Assembly: GCA_038049695.1 (NCBI GenBank)
Contig: CP142460.1
Span: forward strand, 40,408,501 to 40,472,500
Origin: Cinnamomum chago
Taxonomy: Eukaryota; Streptophyta; Magnoliopsida; Laurales; Lauraceae
Direction of reading: 5' to 3'
Length of the DNA stretch: 64,000 nucleotides
The notes under the pieces were generated by a model that was not told the DNA's origin, searched no databases, and saw nothing but the letters and a program-made list of their open reading frames with translations. The number at the start of each line of letters is the position of its first letter. Position 1 is the first letter of the stretch. This document shows positions 20,881 to 34,305 of this stretch, piece by piece. Both the position numbers and the translations under genes were made by a program.

Positions 20881-23800
20881 TGTAAGACCTCGACCTGAGT
20901 AACCACGATTGGCATTAATTAAGTCCTGTGTTAGTTCTAAGTGGGATTTGTGGATTTTGGTTAAGTTTGGGATTAGAATAACTTCTATATAGCTTTCGAA
21001 AAATTTGAGAGCTTTCTTGGTTTAGTGGGACCCTTTGGGGGTTCTTTTAGTGACCTTGCATGTACATGGGGGAATTATTCGAGACTCTGATATTCATGCT
21101 TTGACTCCATTTGACTAATCTCGTTAACCTCTACAACTTTCATGTTGACTCCGCCCCCGTTCGAGACCCCGAAACCTAACTTTCCCAACTTCGAGGGCAA
21201 AATAGTCTTTTCACACCAAATCTGGACACAAATTTCAATGTCTCCAAAACTCTCGAAATATATACTTTTAGAAATTAGATTTTTCGACAATCATTTTCCC
21301 CTCTTTGTCGAACGCATCCGAGGTCTCGAAAGCCATGTTCTTAGCCCGACAAGCTTTGTCATTAGTGGGATCCATCTCCACTTCTTATAAAAGGAGAACC
21401 CATCTTCCCTTATCCCCTTTCCAGCTCAAAAATGTGGAGGGAGCGGCTGTGCTTGCTCTAGGGCTTTCTTCTTGCCCATTTTCTTGTTTCTTCATCTCTC
21501 TTCCATTCCAATCTTGCACCAATGGAGAATGAGGCTTCATCATCTTCTTCCTCTCCATGAAAGCTCCTCATTGACACCATTTGTGAAGGAATCCAGCCCC
21601 ATTGAAGTCTTCCTTGAGCTCCTCTTAGCCATTTGAAGAACGTCCATGTAAGCCCTTCCTTCCACCTTTTAGATTTGGGTTTTCCTCACTTTAGAGAAGC
21701 TCCACCTCCATTATTGCAAGCTCTCTCTTCCTCATTCTTTGTTTTGACCATTTAGGGTTCTAAATGGGTTTTGTTTTGGGGGTTTTTGTGTAGCTTGGTG
21801 ATTGTGGCTTTGGATTGTGATTAGGAGCTTTCTTAGCTAGTTTGGTACCCAAGGCAAGTGGATGAATGGATTGCTTTGATTTTTGAACATGTTTTGTTAG
21901 AAAACTTGATTCTTCATTAATGGTTTTGGTGGCTTAACTCTTTTTTATTGATATGGTCCCTATTGACTTTGAAATGTGCATATTGATGTGTCTTTCTATC
22001 TTGTTAACCTCTTGGAAAAAGTATACATGTGGTTTTGTTAAATCTTGATTTATGTTACAAATGGATCTTCATGAATGATGGATTCTCCCTTGTGATTTAA
22101 TGTGGAAGGAAAGAAGGGGGTTTGGATGTATTTTTTTTTATGAGAGGTTTTGATGGTGGATTATGTGGGGATTAGAGGAGGTCATGAGCCCCTCATTTAT
22201 GTGTAGAAAGGGAGACGCAAAGAGAATTGTAAGGGGAAAAATGGAAGGAGCTCGAATTGCACAGCAGGGCAGTTTCTAGACAGTTTGCTTGAGCGAGCCC
22301 CAACCAGAGGTTGAGCCAACCTTCTAGTCACTCGAGCCAACCTGACCTAGGCACATCCGCTTGAGCGGACCCACGCAGAGAGCCCAAGGCCCGAGCGAAC
22401 TTCAGGTCCGCTCGAGCCATGTGTACTTTTGGCCTGGGGCTGTGTTGGGAGCATGAGGCTGATGTATACATGCTTGGGAGAGGTCTGTTTGAGGCCCAAA
22501 TGCGATGGCGAGGCTTAGAAGGTAATATATGGAACTCGGTTGAACGAGAAACTCCATCACGGTGAATCATCGAGGGTTTTTTGCATGCCAATGTGTATAG
22601 GGGGCTCGGAATGTCTCCAATCTCATGGAGTACCAAGTCAATATCAAAACCGACATACGTAACCCTTATTCACACTGATTTAAATCTTGAACCCTCAATG
22701 CTTGGCCCGAAAAATTATGGAATCCATTTATATTTTATTTTACTTCAATTTCTATATGTACCCCTCGAAACTCATGATACATGACTAGTCATATCCCGGA
22801 AATACTGAAATTGCATTTTTAGCATTTTGGCAACCCCGTTTATGCGTGACCTGATACAAATGTGAAATTTTTGCCTATAACACTCCGTTTAGCCCGTTTA
22901 TGTGTTTTACATCATATAGACATATGTACATGCCCAGATTTCTTACATGAAACCTAAGAGTCGGCACCACTAGGCTTGGACGACATTGTCGACCTGATGC
23001 ACCAACTTGGAGGTTCCCTTCCCGTTCCCGCTAGCTGCAGCCTGAATCCCTATCCATCCCGTTACCTAGTTCGCTACCGTGGTCCCGTATAGTTATATGT
23101 ATTTATATATATCGTTGAGACTCATCACTTCGTGTTTCTGAGATCAATGCCCCAATGGGCTCTCATCACATTAGTGATAGAGGATTTAGCTCTGTGTGGT
23201 TACCATCTTACTAGTTCCTTATTTTTTTGGTAGCTTTACATGTTTTTATACTGTACATTTGTTTCCTAATAAATGATGCACTTTCTTGCACGAAAATTAT
23301 TGTTTAAGCAGGTTTCAATGTTTTCCAAGGTAACATTTGCTTATTGTTATATCTTTTCACCCTCCTGCCAGAGCTTCGTGTCTGGCCCACTCTTTGGCAC
23401 TCAGGTCCAGATGTTGTCTACCCCGAGGAGGAGCTTGCAGAGGCAGCCGGAGAGCCGCAATGAGTAGGGGAATGGCAGGCTGACGATGTTGTTTAGGCAT
23501 TCGGTCGAGCCTTGAGCTGCGAAACACTTTCTTTTGGGATAGTGACTAACATTTTAGGAATTCTTTTGGTTGTGCTGGCCTTTGTTGGCCTTTATTTTTT
23601 GGGAGTGATTAATTAACTGATCTTTTGTATAAATATTTAACTTTACCTTTTGGGGAAATACTATAATGATCATTGCTCACTCTGACATCATGTTGTATAC
23701 ACTTGTATTATATGTCTTGTTTTATGAAATGGGCTTACATACTTAGTTTGCTACACGCTTCCGCATCGTGAATGAGAATGATATATGTGTGTGATATTCT

Positions 23801-23956
23801 CACCGCGAAAACCTATGGGAAATCACGTGCACGAATGGTATTATAAATCTCCTTAATTCGTGTATGTAACAGCCAATTAAACCAATGCACTTGGCACGGC
23901 ATTATTTAGATCGACAATCCTGGATTAGGTTGGTAACCCGGTCCCGGGTCACGACA
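20881..23956 (+). repeat. 5' LTR of gypsy element 1
   Basis: TGTAAGACC...CACGACA, 3076 bp, with TATA box ttataaaagg at 21385-21394. Around 22285-22420 lies a cluster of gcttgagcgag/ctcgagcc text. The same beginning and end recur in the 3' LTR. Confidence 0.9.
21385..21394 (+). promoter_or_regulatory. LTR TATA box
   Basis: ttataaaagg about 505 bp into the LTR, followed by a CT-rich leader. The same site is at 31611-31620 in the 3' LTR. Confidence 0.65.
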
Positions 23957-23959
23957 GAC

Positions 23960-23971
23960 TGGTATCAGAGC
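23960..23971 (+). other. primer binding site, initiator tRNA-Met type
   Basis: tggtatcagagc three bases after the 5' LTR, the usual site for plant chromoviruses. Confidence 0.85.
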
Positions 23972-24115
23972 GAGACATGTTTTAGGCAATTAAAAGAAAG
24001 TAGAAATCCTAAGGACATTGCGAGGATTCGTTAGACTTCCGTTAACTAGAATCGTGTGAGCAATGTGTGACCCTCTATTTCATTATTATGTGCTAACACC
24101 TTCTTTTGCAGCAAT

Positions 24116-27100
24116 ATGCCACCTCGTAAGGGACCTGTGAACGGAAATCGCACCACAAGCAATAGTGATCATGCAGGACCACTTCAAGAAGACACTCCCG
24201 ATTTCACTATGCAGAATCAGTTTCAACAAATGACGCAGGCTATGCTTGATCAACAGCATCAAGCTAATGAGAGTCACGCAAGGCTACAAGCACAGGCAAA
24301 TGAGAATCAAGCTAGGCTATAGGAACTGTTAGGGTTTTTGTAGATTGCAATTTGATGGATGCATAATCATTCTAGCATCATTTGATTCACACACATATGC
24401 ATTGTTTTAGATAAACTTGAAATCTTGTTTTATTCATGCATTGCTTTTAAGATTTGTAAAAGTATTGATTTATGCATGTTTTTTTTTTAATCTTGGATGC
24501 ATTTGATTTGAAAAGAGTTTTAGAAAATCAAGCAAGCCTATGAGTTTTAAATCTTTCAAAATGTTTTAGGCTTTTTATGTTCCATGTTTTAAAACCCTTA
24601 GAATGATTTAAAACATGTTTTTAAGCTTGATTTTATGGCCCAAAAAGTTCCATCTAGAAAATCTTTCAATTATGCTAAGTTGGAATTTTTGGCCACTGCA
24701 GTGTGGCCGGTCGACCGGCCCAGTGGTCCCGGTCGACCGGGAACACTGCAGGCAGAAAGTGGCCTGGCGCACCAACGGTCAGAAATTTGACCGTTGTGTG
24801 ATCCCGGTCGACCGAGACCTGTTTGCAGGTCGACCGAGGACTAGCCGTTGGGCACTTTTTGCTATAAATATGAGTTCTTTCCTTTGCCAAAAGTTGGGAT
24901 TTTTAAGCCCCTCCTTGAGAGGTTTTGAGGCATATACAAGGGAAATGAACTAAGGGATGAAGGGGATAATTAGGAAAGCTAAAGCTTGGATTAATGAGTT
25001 AAATTACAAGTAAGCTCTACTTTCCTTAATCATATGTTTTTCATGCTTTGTTTTATTTTTGGTAAATCATTTGTGGCATGATAAACTATGTTTGTGTTGT
25101 GTCCTAAACATGTTTTATATTTTGAATTGATCTATTGTTTTGGATGCATCACCATTGATTCAATCCAAGTAGTACTTTATTTGGTAAATCTAAGTAGATC
25201 ATGTTAATGAAAGAACCTTTGAAATCATATGTAACATGATTCCTAAACTTGGTTGAATCTATGGTTGTTGTTTTCCATCATAAGAAAATCACTTTCAAAA
25301 CTATCTTATGTTTTGGATTCAACTTCTTTACAAATCATATGTTTTCATGTTTTGTTTTATCTTTGATAAATCTTTAGTAGCATGTTAACCTATGATGTGT
25401 TGTATCCTTAGCATGTTTTATACTTTGAATAGATCTATTGTTTTGGATGCATCACCATTTGATTCAATCCAAGTAGTACTTTATCTTTGGTAAATCTAAG
25501 TAGATCATGTTAATGAAATATGTAACATGATTCATATACTTGGTTGAATCTTTGGTTGTTGTTTTTCCATCATAAGAAAATCTCTTTCAAATGTATCTTA
25601 TGTTTTGGATTCAACATCTTTACAAATCATATGTGTATTATTGTTTTAAAGTTTCACAACTTCCCTTACTTTGATAGGTATATCACTTTCAAGTTGTATT
25701 TATAATTACATATGATTTGTCCCCTTATTTCAATCAAATCTATTTTTATGTTTTGAGCTACATGTTGATTTGATTGACATCCCTATGCAACACATGTTTA
25801 GAGCTAATCAATTTCATACAACTTGTGAATCTTTGATCACATTAACAAGTTGTTACTTTTAACATGTGACTTGCATTCTTTCCTCAATCATAAATGTTTT
25901 TATGAGCTAAAACTTTCAAAAGCCTTAGGCATACTTTATGAGCTTTCATTTTCAAAATGATTGAGGACATCACACACACACATCATGAGCATACATCTTT
26001 GCATTCATTAAGTGTTTGTGTGAGTTAGTTTTTCACTTCCATATCCGCGTAATTAAGAGGCATTGTAATGAGCTTAATCGAATCTCCATCAAGTGTATTA
26101 TAGACACTAACTTAGTGAGATAACCAACCTTGTGGTTGAAGAGGTTATTGCTCAGCCTATAAAAGCATAGTGTATAGGTTGATGTTAAGCCTTGAAAAAC
26201 ATCATTGTAAAGGTTATTGCTTAGCCTTGGAAAGCATATTGTAAAGGTTATTGCTTAGCCTATTGAAAAGCATAAATAGTGGAAATCCGGTGGGGTGTTG
26301 GTTCACAAGCCGGTAGTGGATGTAGGCATTGAGGCCGAACCACTATAAATCCTTGTGTGATGGTGATTGCTTTGTGGTGATTCTTTTGTTAGCTTCCGCA
26401 TCTTGTATGATTAATCATCACATGTGACTAGTTTGTTTTAAAGAAGTTAAAATTGGTTATAATTGGTCATAAATGAAGCTCACCCTATTCACCCCCCCCC
26501 CCCCTCTAGGGTTCGGATCCCCCGGGACTTTCAGGAACAAATCGCCAAGAAAGACGAAGATCATGCAAGGGAAATGACATAGATGCAACGTCAGTTGTTA
26601 GAAGTGTTAGAGAGGAGGCCTGAACTGGTTCCAGCTCAACCACTAGCTCCATAGTTTGTTATCAATCAAATGAAGAATGATCCTAATGCCTTGTTTGAGC
26701 GTTTTCGGATGAGAGGTCCGAAAGAGTTCATCGGAACAGAGGACCCATTAGCTGCAAATGACTAGCTAGAGCACACGGAAAACATCTTTGAAGTCTTCAG
26801 ATGCATAGGAAGGCAACAAGTGACACTTGCAGCGACTATATTCTCGGGCTTAGCCGACATTTGGTGGAAGACAATCAAGGCAGAGTAAAGATAGTCGCAA
26901 ATGCAGAGGCTTGGGACAATTTCAAGAAACAGTTTGATGACAAGTATGTACCTGCACAATTCAAGAGGCAGAAGGCAATTGAATTTCAGCAGCTCGTGCA
27001 AGGAACCATGATAGTTCTTGAGTACCTCATCAAGTTGGAAAGGTTGTCCAGATATGCTTCGGAGTTGATGGACACAGTTGAGAAGAAGATTGCTAACTTC

Positions 27101-27480
27101 ATTGAAGGACTGAACCCGATCATAGAGAGGGATGCTACAGGGGTTGTGCCACCCGTAACCTTTGAAGTGGCTGTCAAGCTATAAGTTTGAAAACTTGAAC
27201 AACAAGATTCTCCGAATCCAAAGGAAGAGTCAAGCTTACCAACAGAATCACCGGCAGAGAAATTAGCAAAACAAGAGGCAGAGGCTAGAGCAGAATGTTC
27301 AAAATTAAGTGGTTTGCATCCAATGTTGCAAGAATCATGAGAGTACCCAATGCCATACTATAACGGGACCATGCTTCAGGTGTGGTTCGATGAACCATCA
27401 TATGAGAGATTCCCCGAGACCTAATGGGCAGAATCAGGAACAACAAGGCGCACAACGTTAAGCACCACCTCAGAATGCAC
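24116..27480 (+). pseudogene. gag region of gypsy element 1
   Basis: Opens with MPPRKGPVNG, is interrupted by the nested solo LTR at 24327-26533, and resumes with capsid-like text (for example LSRYASELMDTVEKKIANFI, EGLNPIIERDATGVVPPVTF). It ends in a Gln/Pro-rich stretch before protease. Broken relic. Confidence 0.8.
24327..26533 (+). mobile_element. solo LTR, family X, inside gypsy element 1 gag
   Basis: TGTTAGGGTTTTTGTAGATT...CCGGGACTTTCA, 2207 bp, flanked by the exact 5 bp duplication ggaac (24322-24326, 26534-26538). TATA box gctataaatatg at 24861-24872. Palindromes ggtcgaccgg occur at 24709-24835. A C run of about 12 bases lies close to the right end (26495-26506). There is no coding. 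A second copy in reverse orientation lies at 32584-34305. The right-end layout suggests a copia family but this is unproven. Confidence 0.88.
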
Positions 27481-27482
27481 TA

Positions 27483-28940
27483 GTGGTTCAAAATCAGGCA
27501 AGGCCACCGCAACAACGAGCACCACAGCAACAGTATAGACCCCAGCAAGCCCATCAGCAGGGACAAAATCAGAATCACCGACCCCCGCAACAGAATAGGA
27601 ATGCCCCACAAGGAAAGCAACAAGCTCAAAACTGGCGACAACAACGTGGGCAAGTCTATGCGGTCAATCGGGCTAATGTAGAGGCGGCAGGCAACGTAGT
27701 GGAATGTACACTCCTTGTCTGTGGATTTGAAGTTAAGGTTTTGTTTGACCCTGGCTCTACACATTCATTTATATCTCCTGAATTTTCTAAGTTGATTGAT
27801 GTGCATGCTAGATACCTTGAGTTTATTTTGACAGTGGCTACTCCAGTAGGTAAACAAGTTGAGTGTAGAACTTTTTACCCTAGTTGTGCAATTAAGATAG
27901 GAGAAGTGGTGTTACCGGCAAATCTTATTTTATTGGAAATGCATGACTTCCACATCATCCTAGGGATGGGTTGGTTGGCATGGTACCATGCCACAATGGA
28001 TTGTGTCCATAGGACCCTCACATTTAAACTAGAGGAGACACGAGCAGGTGTGATGCTTCAAGGAGAGGGGAGGAATCTCCGTGCAGGGTTTATCTCAGCA
28101 TTGAAGGCTAATAGACTTTTGAAAAGCGAATGTGAAGCTTATTTGGCGTTTATCACTGAGGATAAACGGTCACAAGGGGTGGAGGAGATCTCTATTATTT
28201 GGGAATTCCCGGATGTTTTTCCAAAACAGATCCCAGGATTTCCACCCATTAGAGAAATTGACTTCACTATTGAGTTATTAACAGGGACCGCTCCGATTTC
28301 TATTGCACAATATAGGATGGCTCCAACAGAATTGGGTGAATTGAATATACAATTGCAAGAATTGTTAAACAAAGGTTTTGTTAGACCTAGCATTTCCCCG
28401 TGGGGAGCTCTAGTTTTGTTCATCAAAAAGAAAGATGGTTCAATGAGGAAGTGCTTCGATTACCAGAGATTGAACCAAGTGACCATCAAGAACAAATATA
28501 CATTGCCAATGATAGATGAACTGTTTGACCAGTTACAAGGTGCTACCTATTTCTCGAAGATTGACTTGAAATTCAGTTATCATCCGCTAATAGTCAGAGA
28601 GTCAGATGTACCGAAGACAGCATTTCGGACAAGATATGGGCACTATGAATTCCAAGTTTTGCCATTTGGATTGACTAATGCACCGGCGGTATTCATGACA
28701 TTGATGAACAAAATATTTGCACAGTATTTGAATCAGTTCACAGTAGTGTTTATTGATGATATTTTGGTGTACTCCAAGACTAGGGAAGAACATGAACATT
28801 TGAGGATAGCACTGCAACTTTTAAGAGACAACCAGTTGTATGCAAAGCTCAGTAAGTGCGAATTTTGGCTTGAACAACACATCATCTCCAAAGAAGGGTT
28901 GTCAGTGGATCCGGCTAAGATTGAGGAAGTTGAGAATTAG
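27483..28940 (+). pseudogene. protease and reverse transcriptase region of gypsy element 1
   Basis: Longest open stretch of the window. It runs from a Gln-rich tail through a protease ([12 protein letters not shown] style) to the reverse transcriptase core ([13 protein letters not shown], then [10 protein letters not shown]). Part of a broken element. Confidence 0.88.
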
Positions 28941-30600
28941 GAAAGATTGAGAAATGCGTCAGAAATCAGAAGTTTTCTTGGATCGGCAGGGTATTATCGG
29001 AGATTTGTTCAAGGATTTTCATCGATTGTGTCGTCATTGATGAAGTTGAACAGGAAGAATGCACCATTTGTATGGACAGACCAATATTAGGCTAGTTTCC
29101 AAGAGTTGAAAACGAGATTGACTACAGCACTAATCCTTACCTTACCATTCGGAAGCGGCAGTTTCACTATTTTTACTGATCTTCAAATGTTGGACTTGGT
29201 TGTGTGTTAATGCAAGATGGAAAGGTTGTTGCGTATGGATCCCGGCAGTTGAAAGAACACGAAAAGAACTATGCAACCTTTGATCTTGAGTTGGCAGCAG
29301 TTGTTTTTGCATTGAAAATGTGGAGACATTAGCTCTATGGAGAGAAGTTCGAGGTTCATTTCGATCACCGCAACTTACAGTATTTATTTTCTCAGAAGGA
29401 GTTGAACATGAGACATAGGAGATGGATGGAATGTATTAAGGATTATGAATTTCCAATCAAGTATCACCAGGGAAAGCAAATGTAGTTGCCGATGCTCTGA
29501 GCTAAATATCAGTAGGCTTGGCGAATGTAAGTGGTACTTTTATTTTTCAGCAGTTGGAAGAGTTGGGAGTAGACCTACAGCCACTAAGGAAGGGTGTAAT
29601 GCTAGCCAATATGTCAGTGTTCGAGCCTTCCTTCATTCAGAAGTTTGAGGATAATCAATTGCAAGATCCTGAGTTGGCAAGAATTTCAAAGCATATAGCA
29701 GACCGCCCAGACTTTCGTACTGCGGATGGAGTCTTGTACTATCGTGACTGTCTATGCGTGCCTAACATTGAAGAGTTGATGAATGACATCATGACAGAGG
29801 CTAACAATATGAAGTACTCTATGCATCCGGGCAGTACGAAGATGTATCAGAACTTGAAGGGTAGATTTTGGTAAAACAACGTGAAGAGAGAAATTGCAGC
29901 ATTTGTCTCTCGATGTTTGACCTGTCAGTTGGTAAAAACAGAGCATCAGAAGCCTCCAGTGTTGTTGCAACTATTAGAGATCCCAGAATGGAAATGAGAG
30001 CACATTCCCATGCATTTTGTTTCGGGATTACTGTGAACCAGCTGAGGCAATAACGTGATATGGGTCATCGTAGACCGCCTCGCCAAGTCAACCCATTTCA
30101 TTCCCATGAGGACAGGGAAGTAAAATCACATGTTGCCTTTGACAAAGTCGTTTATCAATGAGATTGTTAATCAGCATGGACAGCTAGTTTCTATCACATT
30201 CGAAAGAGACAGTAGATTCATCTAGAGATTTTGGAAGACCCTACATGAATCCATGGGTACGAAGCTACAGCTCAGCACGGCTTATCATCCATAGACGGAT
30301 GGTCAGTCAGAGACGACAATTCAAACTCTTGAGGATATGCTATGTGCTTCTGTGTTGGACTTCAAGAATCAATGGGATGAAGCTTTACCGTTGTGTGAGT
30401 TCGCTCATAACAATAGTTACCACTCGAGCATTAGAATGGTGCCTTTTGAGGCTTTGTATGGCAGAAGGTGTAGGACACCTGTGTGTTGGGAGGAAGTAAG
30501 CGTTCACATCTTCCATGGACCGGCTATAGTGACTGAGACTAGTAACAAAGTCAAGTTGATCCAAGAATGTCTTAAAGTAACCCGGAGTTGACAAAAAAGC
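28941..30600 (+). pseudogene. RNase H and integrase region of gypsy element 1
   Basis: Recognisable in pieces: RNase H text around 29150-29450, the integrase zinc-binding part around 29740-29960, and integrase core text through NNSYHSSIRMVPFEALYGRR at about 30407-30465. Heavily decayed. Confidence 0.8.
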
Positions 30601-30639
30601 TATGCAGACTCTCACAAAAGAGATCTACTGTTCAAAGAG

Positions 30640-31060
30640 GGAGATAAGGTTTTATGAAGGTGTCACCGACTAGGGGAACATTGAGGTTTGGACAGAATGG
30701 CAAGCTATGCAGGAGATATATTGGACCTTATGATATTGTGAGCAAGATTGGTGATGTGGCCTATAGATTAGCTTTATCACCCGAACTTTCCGACTTACAC
30801 AATATCTTCCATGTGTTGATGTTGAAGAAATACGTCCCCGACCCGTTGCATGTACACCATCATGAAACCTTGGAAATCCGAAAGGATGCTACATATGTAG
30901 AGAAGTTTGTTCAGATCATCGATACAAAGGAACAAGAGCAGAGGAAACGGACAATTCATTGGGTGAAAGTGCTTTGGGAAAACCGTGGACCCTAAGAAGC
31001 AACGTGGGAACTACGGGATCATGTCCAGAAGAAGTATCCTCACCTACTACCTGAGGTAGT
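30640..31060 (+). pseudogene. integrase C-terminal part and chromodomain of gypsy element 1
   Basis: GPYDIVSKIGDVAYRLALSP, a histidine-rich linker, then IIDTKEQEQRKRTIHWVKVL, the chromodomain type of Tekay/Del elements thought to steer insertion to heterochromatin. Confidence 0.8.
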
Positions 31061-32583
31061 TTCATTTTTTCATTTGGAGGACTAAAGGCCCTAAGGGTTG
31101 GAGGATGTAAGACGCCGACCCGAGTGACCACGATTAGCATTAATTAAGTCGTGTGTCGGTTCTAAGTGGGATTTGTGGATTTTGGTTAAGTTTGGGAATA
31201 GAATAGCTTCTATATAGCTTTGGGAAGTTTTGAGAGCCTTCTTGGTTTAGTGGGACCCTTTGGGGGTTCTTTTAGTGACCTTGTGTGTAGATTGGGGGGT
31301 TATTCGAGATTCCAATATTCATGTTTTGACTCCATTTAACTAATCTCGTTAACCACTACAACTCTCATGCTGACTCCGTCCCCGCTCAAGACCCCGAAAC
31401 CCGACTTTCCCAACTTCGAGGGCAAAACAGTCTTTTCACACCAAATCTAGACACAAAATTTGATATCTTGAAAGCTCTCAAAATACATACTTATTAGAAA
31501 CTAGATTTTTCCACGATCATTTTTCCCTTCTTCGTCGAATGCATCCGATGTCCTAAAAGCCATGTTCTTGGCCCGACAAGCTTTGTCAGTAGTGGGCCCA
31601 TCTCCACTTCTTATAAAAGGAGAACCCATCTTCCCTTATCCCCTTTCCAGCTCAAAAATATGGAGGGAGTGGCTGTGCTTGCTCTAGGGCTTCTTCTTCC
31701 CCATTTTCTTGTTTCTTCATCTCTCTTCCATTCCAATCTTGCACCAATGGAGAATGAGGCTTCATCATCTTCTTCCTCTCCATGAAAGCTCCTCATTGAC
31801 ACCATTTGTGAAGGAATCCAGCCCCATTGAAGTCTTCCTTGAGCTCCTCTTAGCCATTTGAAGAACGTCCATGTAAGTCCTTCCTTCCACCTTTTAGATT
31901 TTGGTTTTCCTCACTTTAGAGAAGCTCCACCTCCATTATTGCAAGCTCTCTCTTCCTCATTCTTTGTTTTGACCATTTAGGGTTCTAAATGGGTTTTTGT
32001 TTTGGGGGTTTTTGTGTAGCTTGGTGATTGTGGCTTTGGATTGTGATTAGGAGCTTTCTTAGCTAGTTTGGTGCCCAAGGCAAGTGGATGAATGGATTGC
32101 TTTGATTTTTTAACATGTTTTGTTAGAAAACTTGATTCTTCATTAATGGTTTTGGTGGATTAACTCTTTTTTATTGATATGGTCCCTATTGACTTTGAAA
32201 TGTGCATATTGATGTGTCTTTCTATCTTGTTAACCTCTTGGAAAAAGTATACATGTGGTTTTGTTAAATCTTGATTTATGTTACAAATGGATCTTCATGA
32301 ATGATGGATTCTCCCTTGTGATTTAATGTGGAAGGAAAGAAGGGTTTGGTTGTATTTTTTTTTTATGAGAGGTTTTGATGGTGGATTATGTGGGGATTAG
32401 AGGAGGTCATGAGCCCCTCATTTATGTGTAGAAAGGGAGACGCAAAGAGAATTGTAAGGGAAAAATGGAAGGAGCTCGAATCGCACAGCAGGGCAGTTTC
32501 TAGACAGTTTGCTTGAGCGAGCCCCAACCAGAGGTTGGTTGGCTCGAGCCAACCTGACCTGGGTAGGTCCACTTGAGCGAACC

Positions 32584-34305
32584 TGAAAGTCCTTGGGATC
32601 CTAACCCTAGAGGGGGGGGGGCGGTGAATAGGGTGTGCTACAACTATGACCAATTTAAACCAATTTTAATTTCTTAACAAAAACTAGTCATAAGTGATGA
32701 TTAAACATACAATAAGCGGAAGCTCAAATAAACAATCACCACAAAAGCATGCACCACAACACCAATGTTTATAGTGGTTCGGCCTCAATGCCTACGTCCA
32801 CTACCGGCTTGTGATCCAATCACCCCACCGGATTTCCACTATTTATGCTTTTTACTAGGCTAAGCAATAACCCTTACAATGTTGCTTTTCAAGGCTAAAC
32901 AACAACCTCTCAATGTGCTTTTATAGGCTTAGCAATAACCTTTACAAGATGCTTTTCTTAGGCTAAGCAATAACCTTACAAGATGCTTTTCAAAGGCTAA
33001 GCAATAACCTTTACAAATCAAGATTTCTCTAAGAAAGTGTCTTTACAAAAGATCACTCTAAGAGATACAATTTAAAGCACTTTTGAATTGCCTCTAAATA
33101 GGCTAATATGAAAGTTTATAACAAATTACAAACATACACTCAAATAAGTTAAAGTGTGTGCATAAGTGTATGAATGTGTTTCTTCAATCAATTTCAACAA
33201 AGAAGCTCTTAAATGAATGCATGATGCATTTTAAAATCAAAGCTTATAAAATGGTGAGTGAAGAGAAAACTAATCACATAAAAGATTCAAACAACTTTGA
33301 AGAAATGAAACAAACAAGTTGTACGAATGTTAAAGTCTAAGAACACATGTGATTAGGATAAGAGAGTTTGCAAACCAATCTAATTTACCAAGAAAGATAT
33401 TGAGTTTGCAAAACAACTCTTTAAAGGCTTGAAATCATGCATACATGAAAATACAAAGGATTTGAACATGCATGGATTTCATTTGAATGGAAATCAAAAT
33501 AACTATAAAGGTGTACCTTTTAAAAACTCATGAATTTGATTTCCAAAAAAGCCCTCTAGCCTTTCCAACTTCTTCCCCTTTCTTTGGCTCCAAAATGCTC
33601 TCAAAAGTTCATGTATCAAGCCTTGAAAAAGGTTGGAAATGAATGGACTTTATAATGAAAAAGTGTCCAACGGCTAGTCCTCGGTCGACCTAGGAACAGG
33701 TCTCGGTCGACCGGGATCACACAACGGTCAGAAAAATGACCGTTTGAAAAACTACTTTTAGCGGCGGACACAGAAACCGCCGCTAAAAGTGGTTTTTCCG
33801 CCGCTAAAGGTCCTGTTTTCCCAAAAATGTATTTTTCTAAAGTAATTTTGGTTGGGAATTTTTTGGGCCATTAAACCAAGCTAGAATACATGTTTTAAGA
33901 CATTCTAAGATGTTTAAAAACATGAAACACCCAAAGCCTAAAATGATTCAAAAGATTAAAACCAAAGGCTAGCTTGATTTGACAAAACTCTTTTCAAATG
34001 AGAATGCATACAAAAAATGATTCTTTTTTAGAAGAATGTATGCAAGGCTCAAACCTAAATTCTCAACATGATTTTCCAAACATAATGCACAAAGAATTAG
34101 GTTTTCAAAAGAGTTTGGGTTCTAAAACTAATGCATCCAAGTTTAGAACCAAAACATGCATAAAACAAAAACTTTTCCAAATCTTAAAAGCTATGCATGT
34201 ATAAAACAAGATTTCAAGATATTTTAAATCAATGCATGTGTGAAATACCAAATGATGCTAAAGTGCAAATGCATCCATCAAATTGCAAATACAAAATCTC
34301 TAACA
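32584..34305 (-). mobile_element. solo LTR, family X, inside 3' LTR of gypsy element 1
   Basis: On the plus strand TGAAAGTCCTTGGGATCC...ATCTCTAACA, 1722 bp, flanked by the exact duplication gaacc (32579-32583, 34306-34310). It is the reverse-oriented relative of 24327-26533: same right-end CCCTAGAGGGGG run (G run at 32612-32621), same ggtcgaccgag segments (about 33690-33715) and same aacggtcag..atgaccgtt hairpin. Minus-strand TATA near 33649. It contains an extra short hairpin at 33754-33790. Confidence 0.87.
33754..33790. other. perfect 14 bp hairpin, agcggcgg type
   Basis: acttttagcggcgg (33754-33767) and its exact complement ccgccgctaaaagt (33777-33790) with a 9-base loop, followed by another ccgccgctaaa. 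The motif is familiar from subterminal repeats of plant CACTA elements, so it may be a small transposon scrap. Confidence 0.8.

Noticed and set aside
24615-24953. 112-residue plus-strand open frame with a VDR-containing repeat
   Set aside because: The repeated residues are the translation of ggtcgaccgg palindromes in the solo LTR; an antisense frame is open over the same text.
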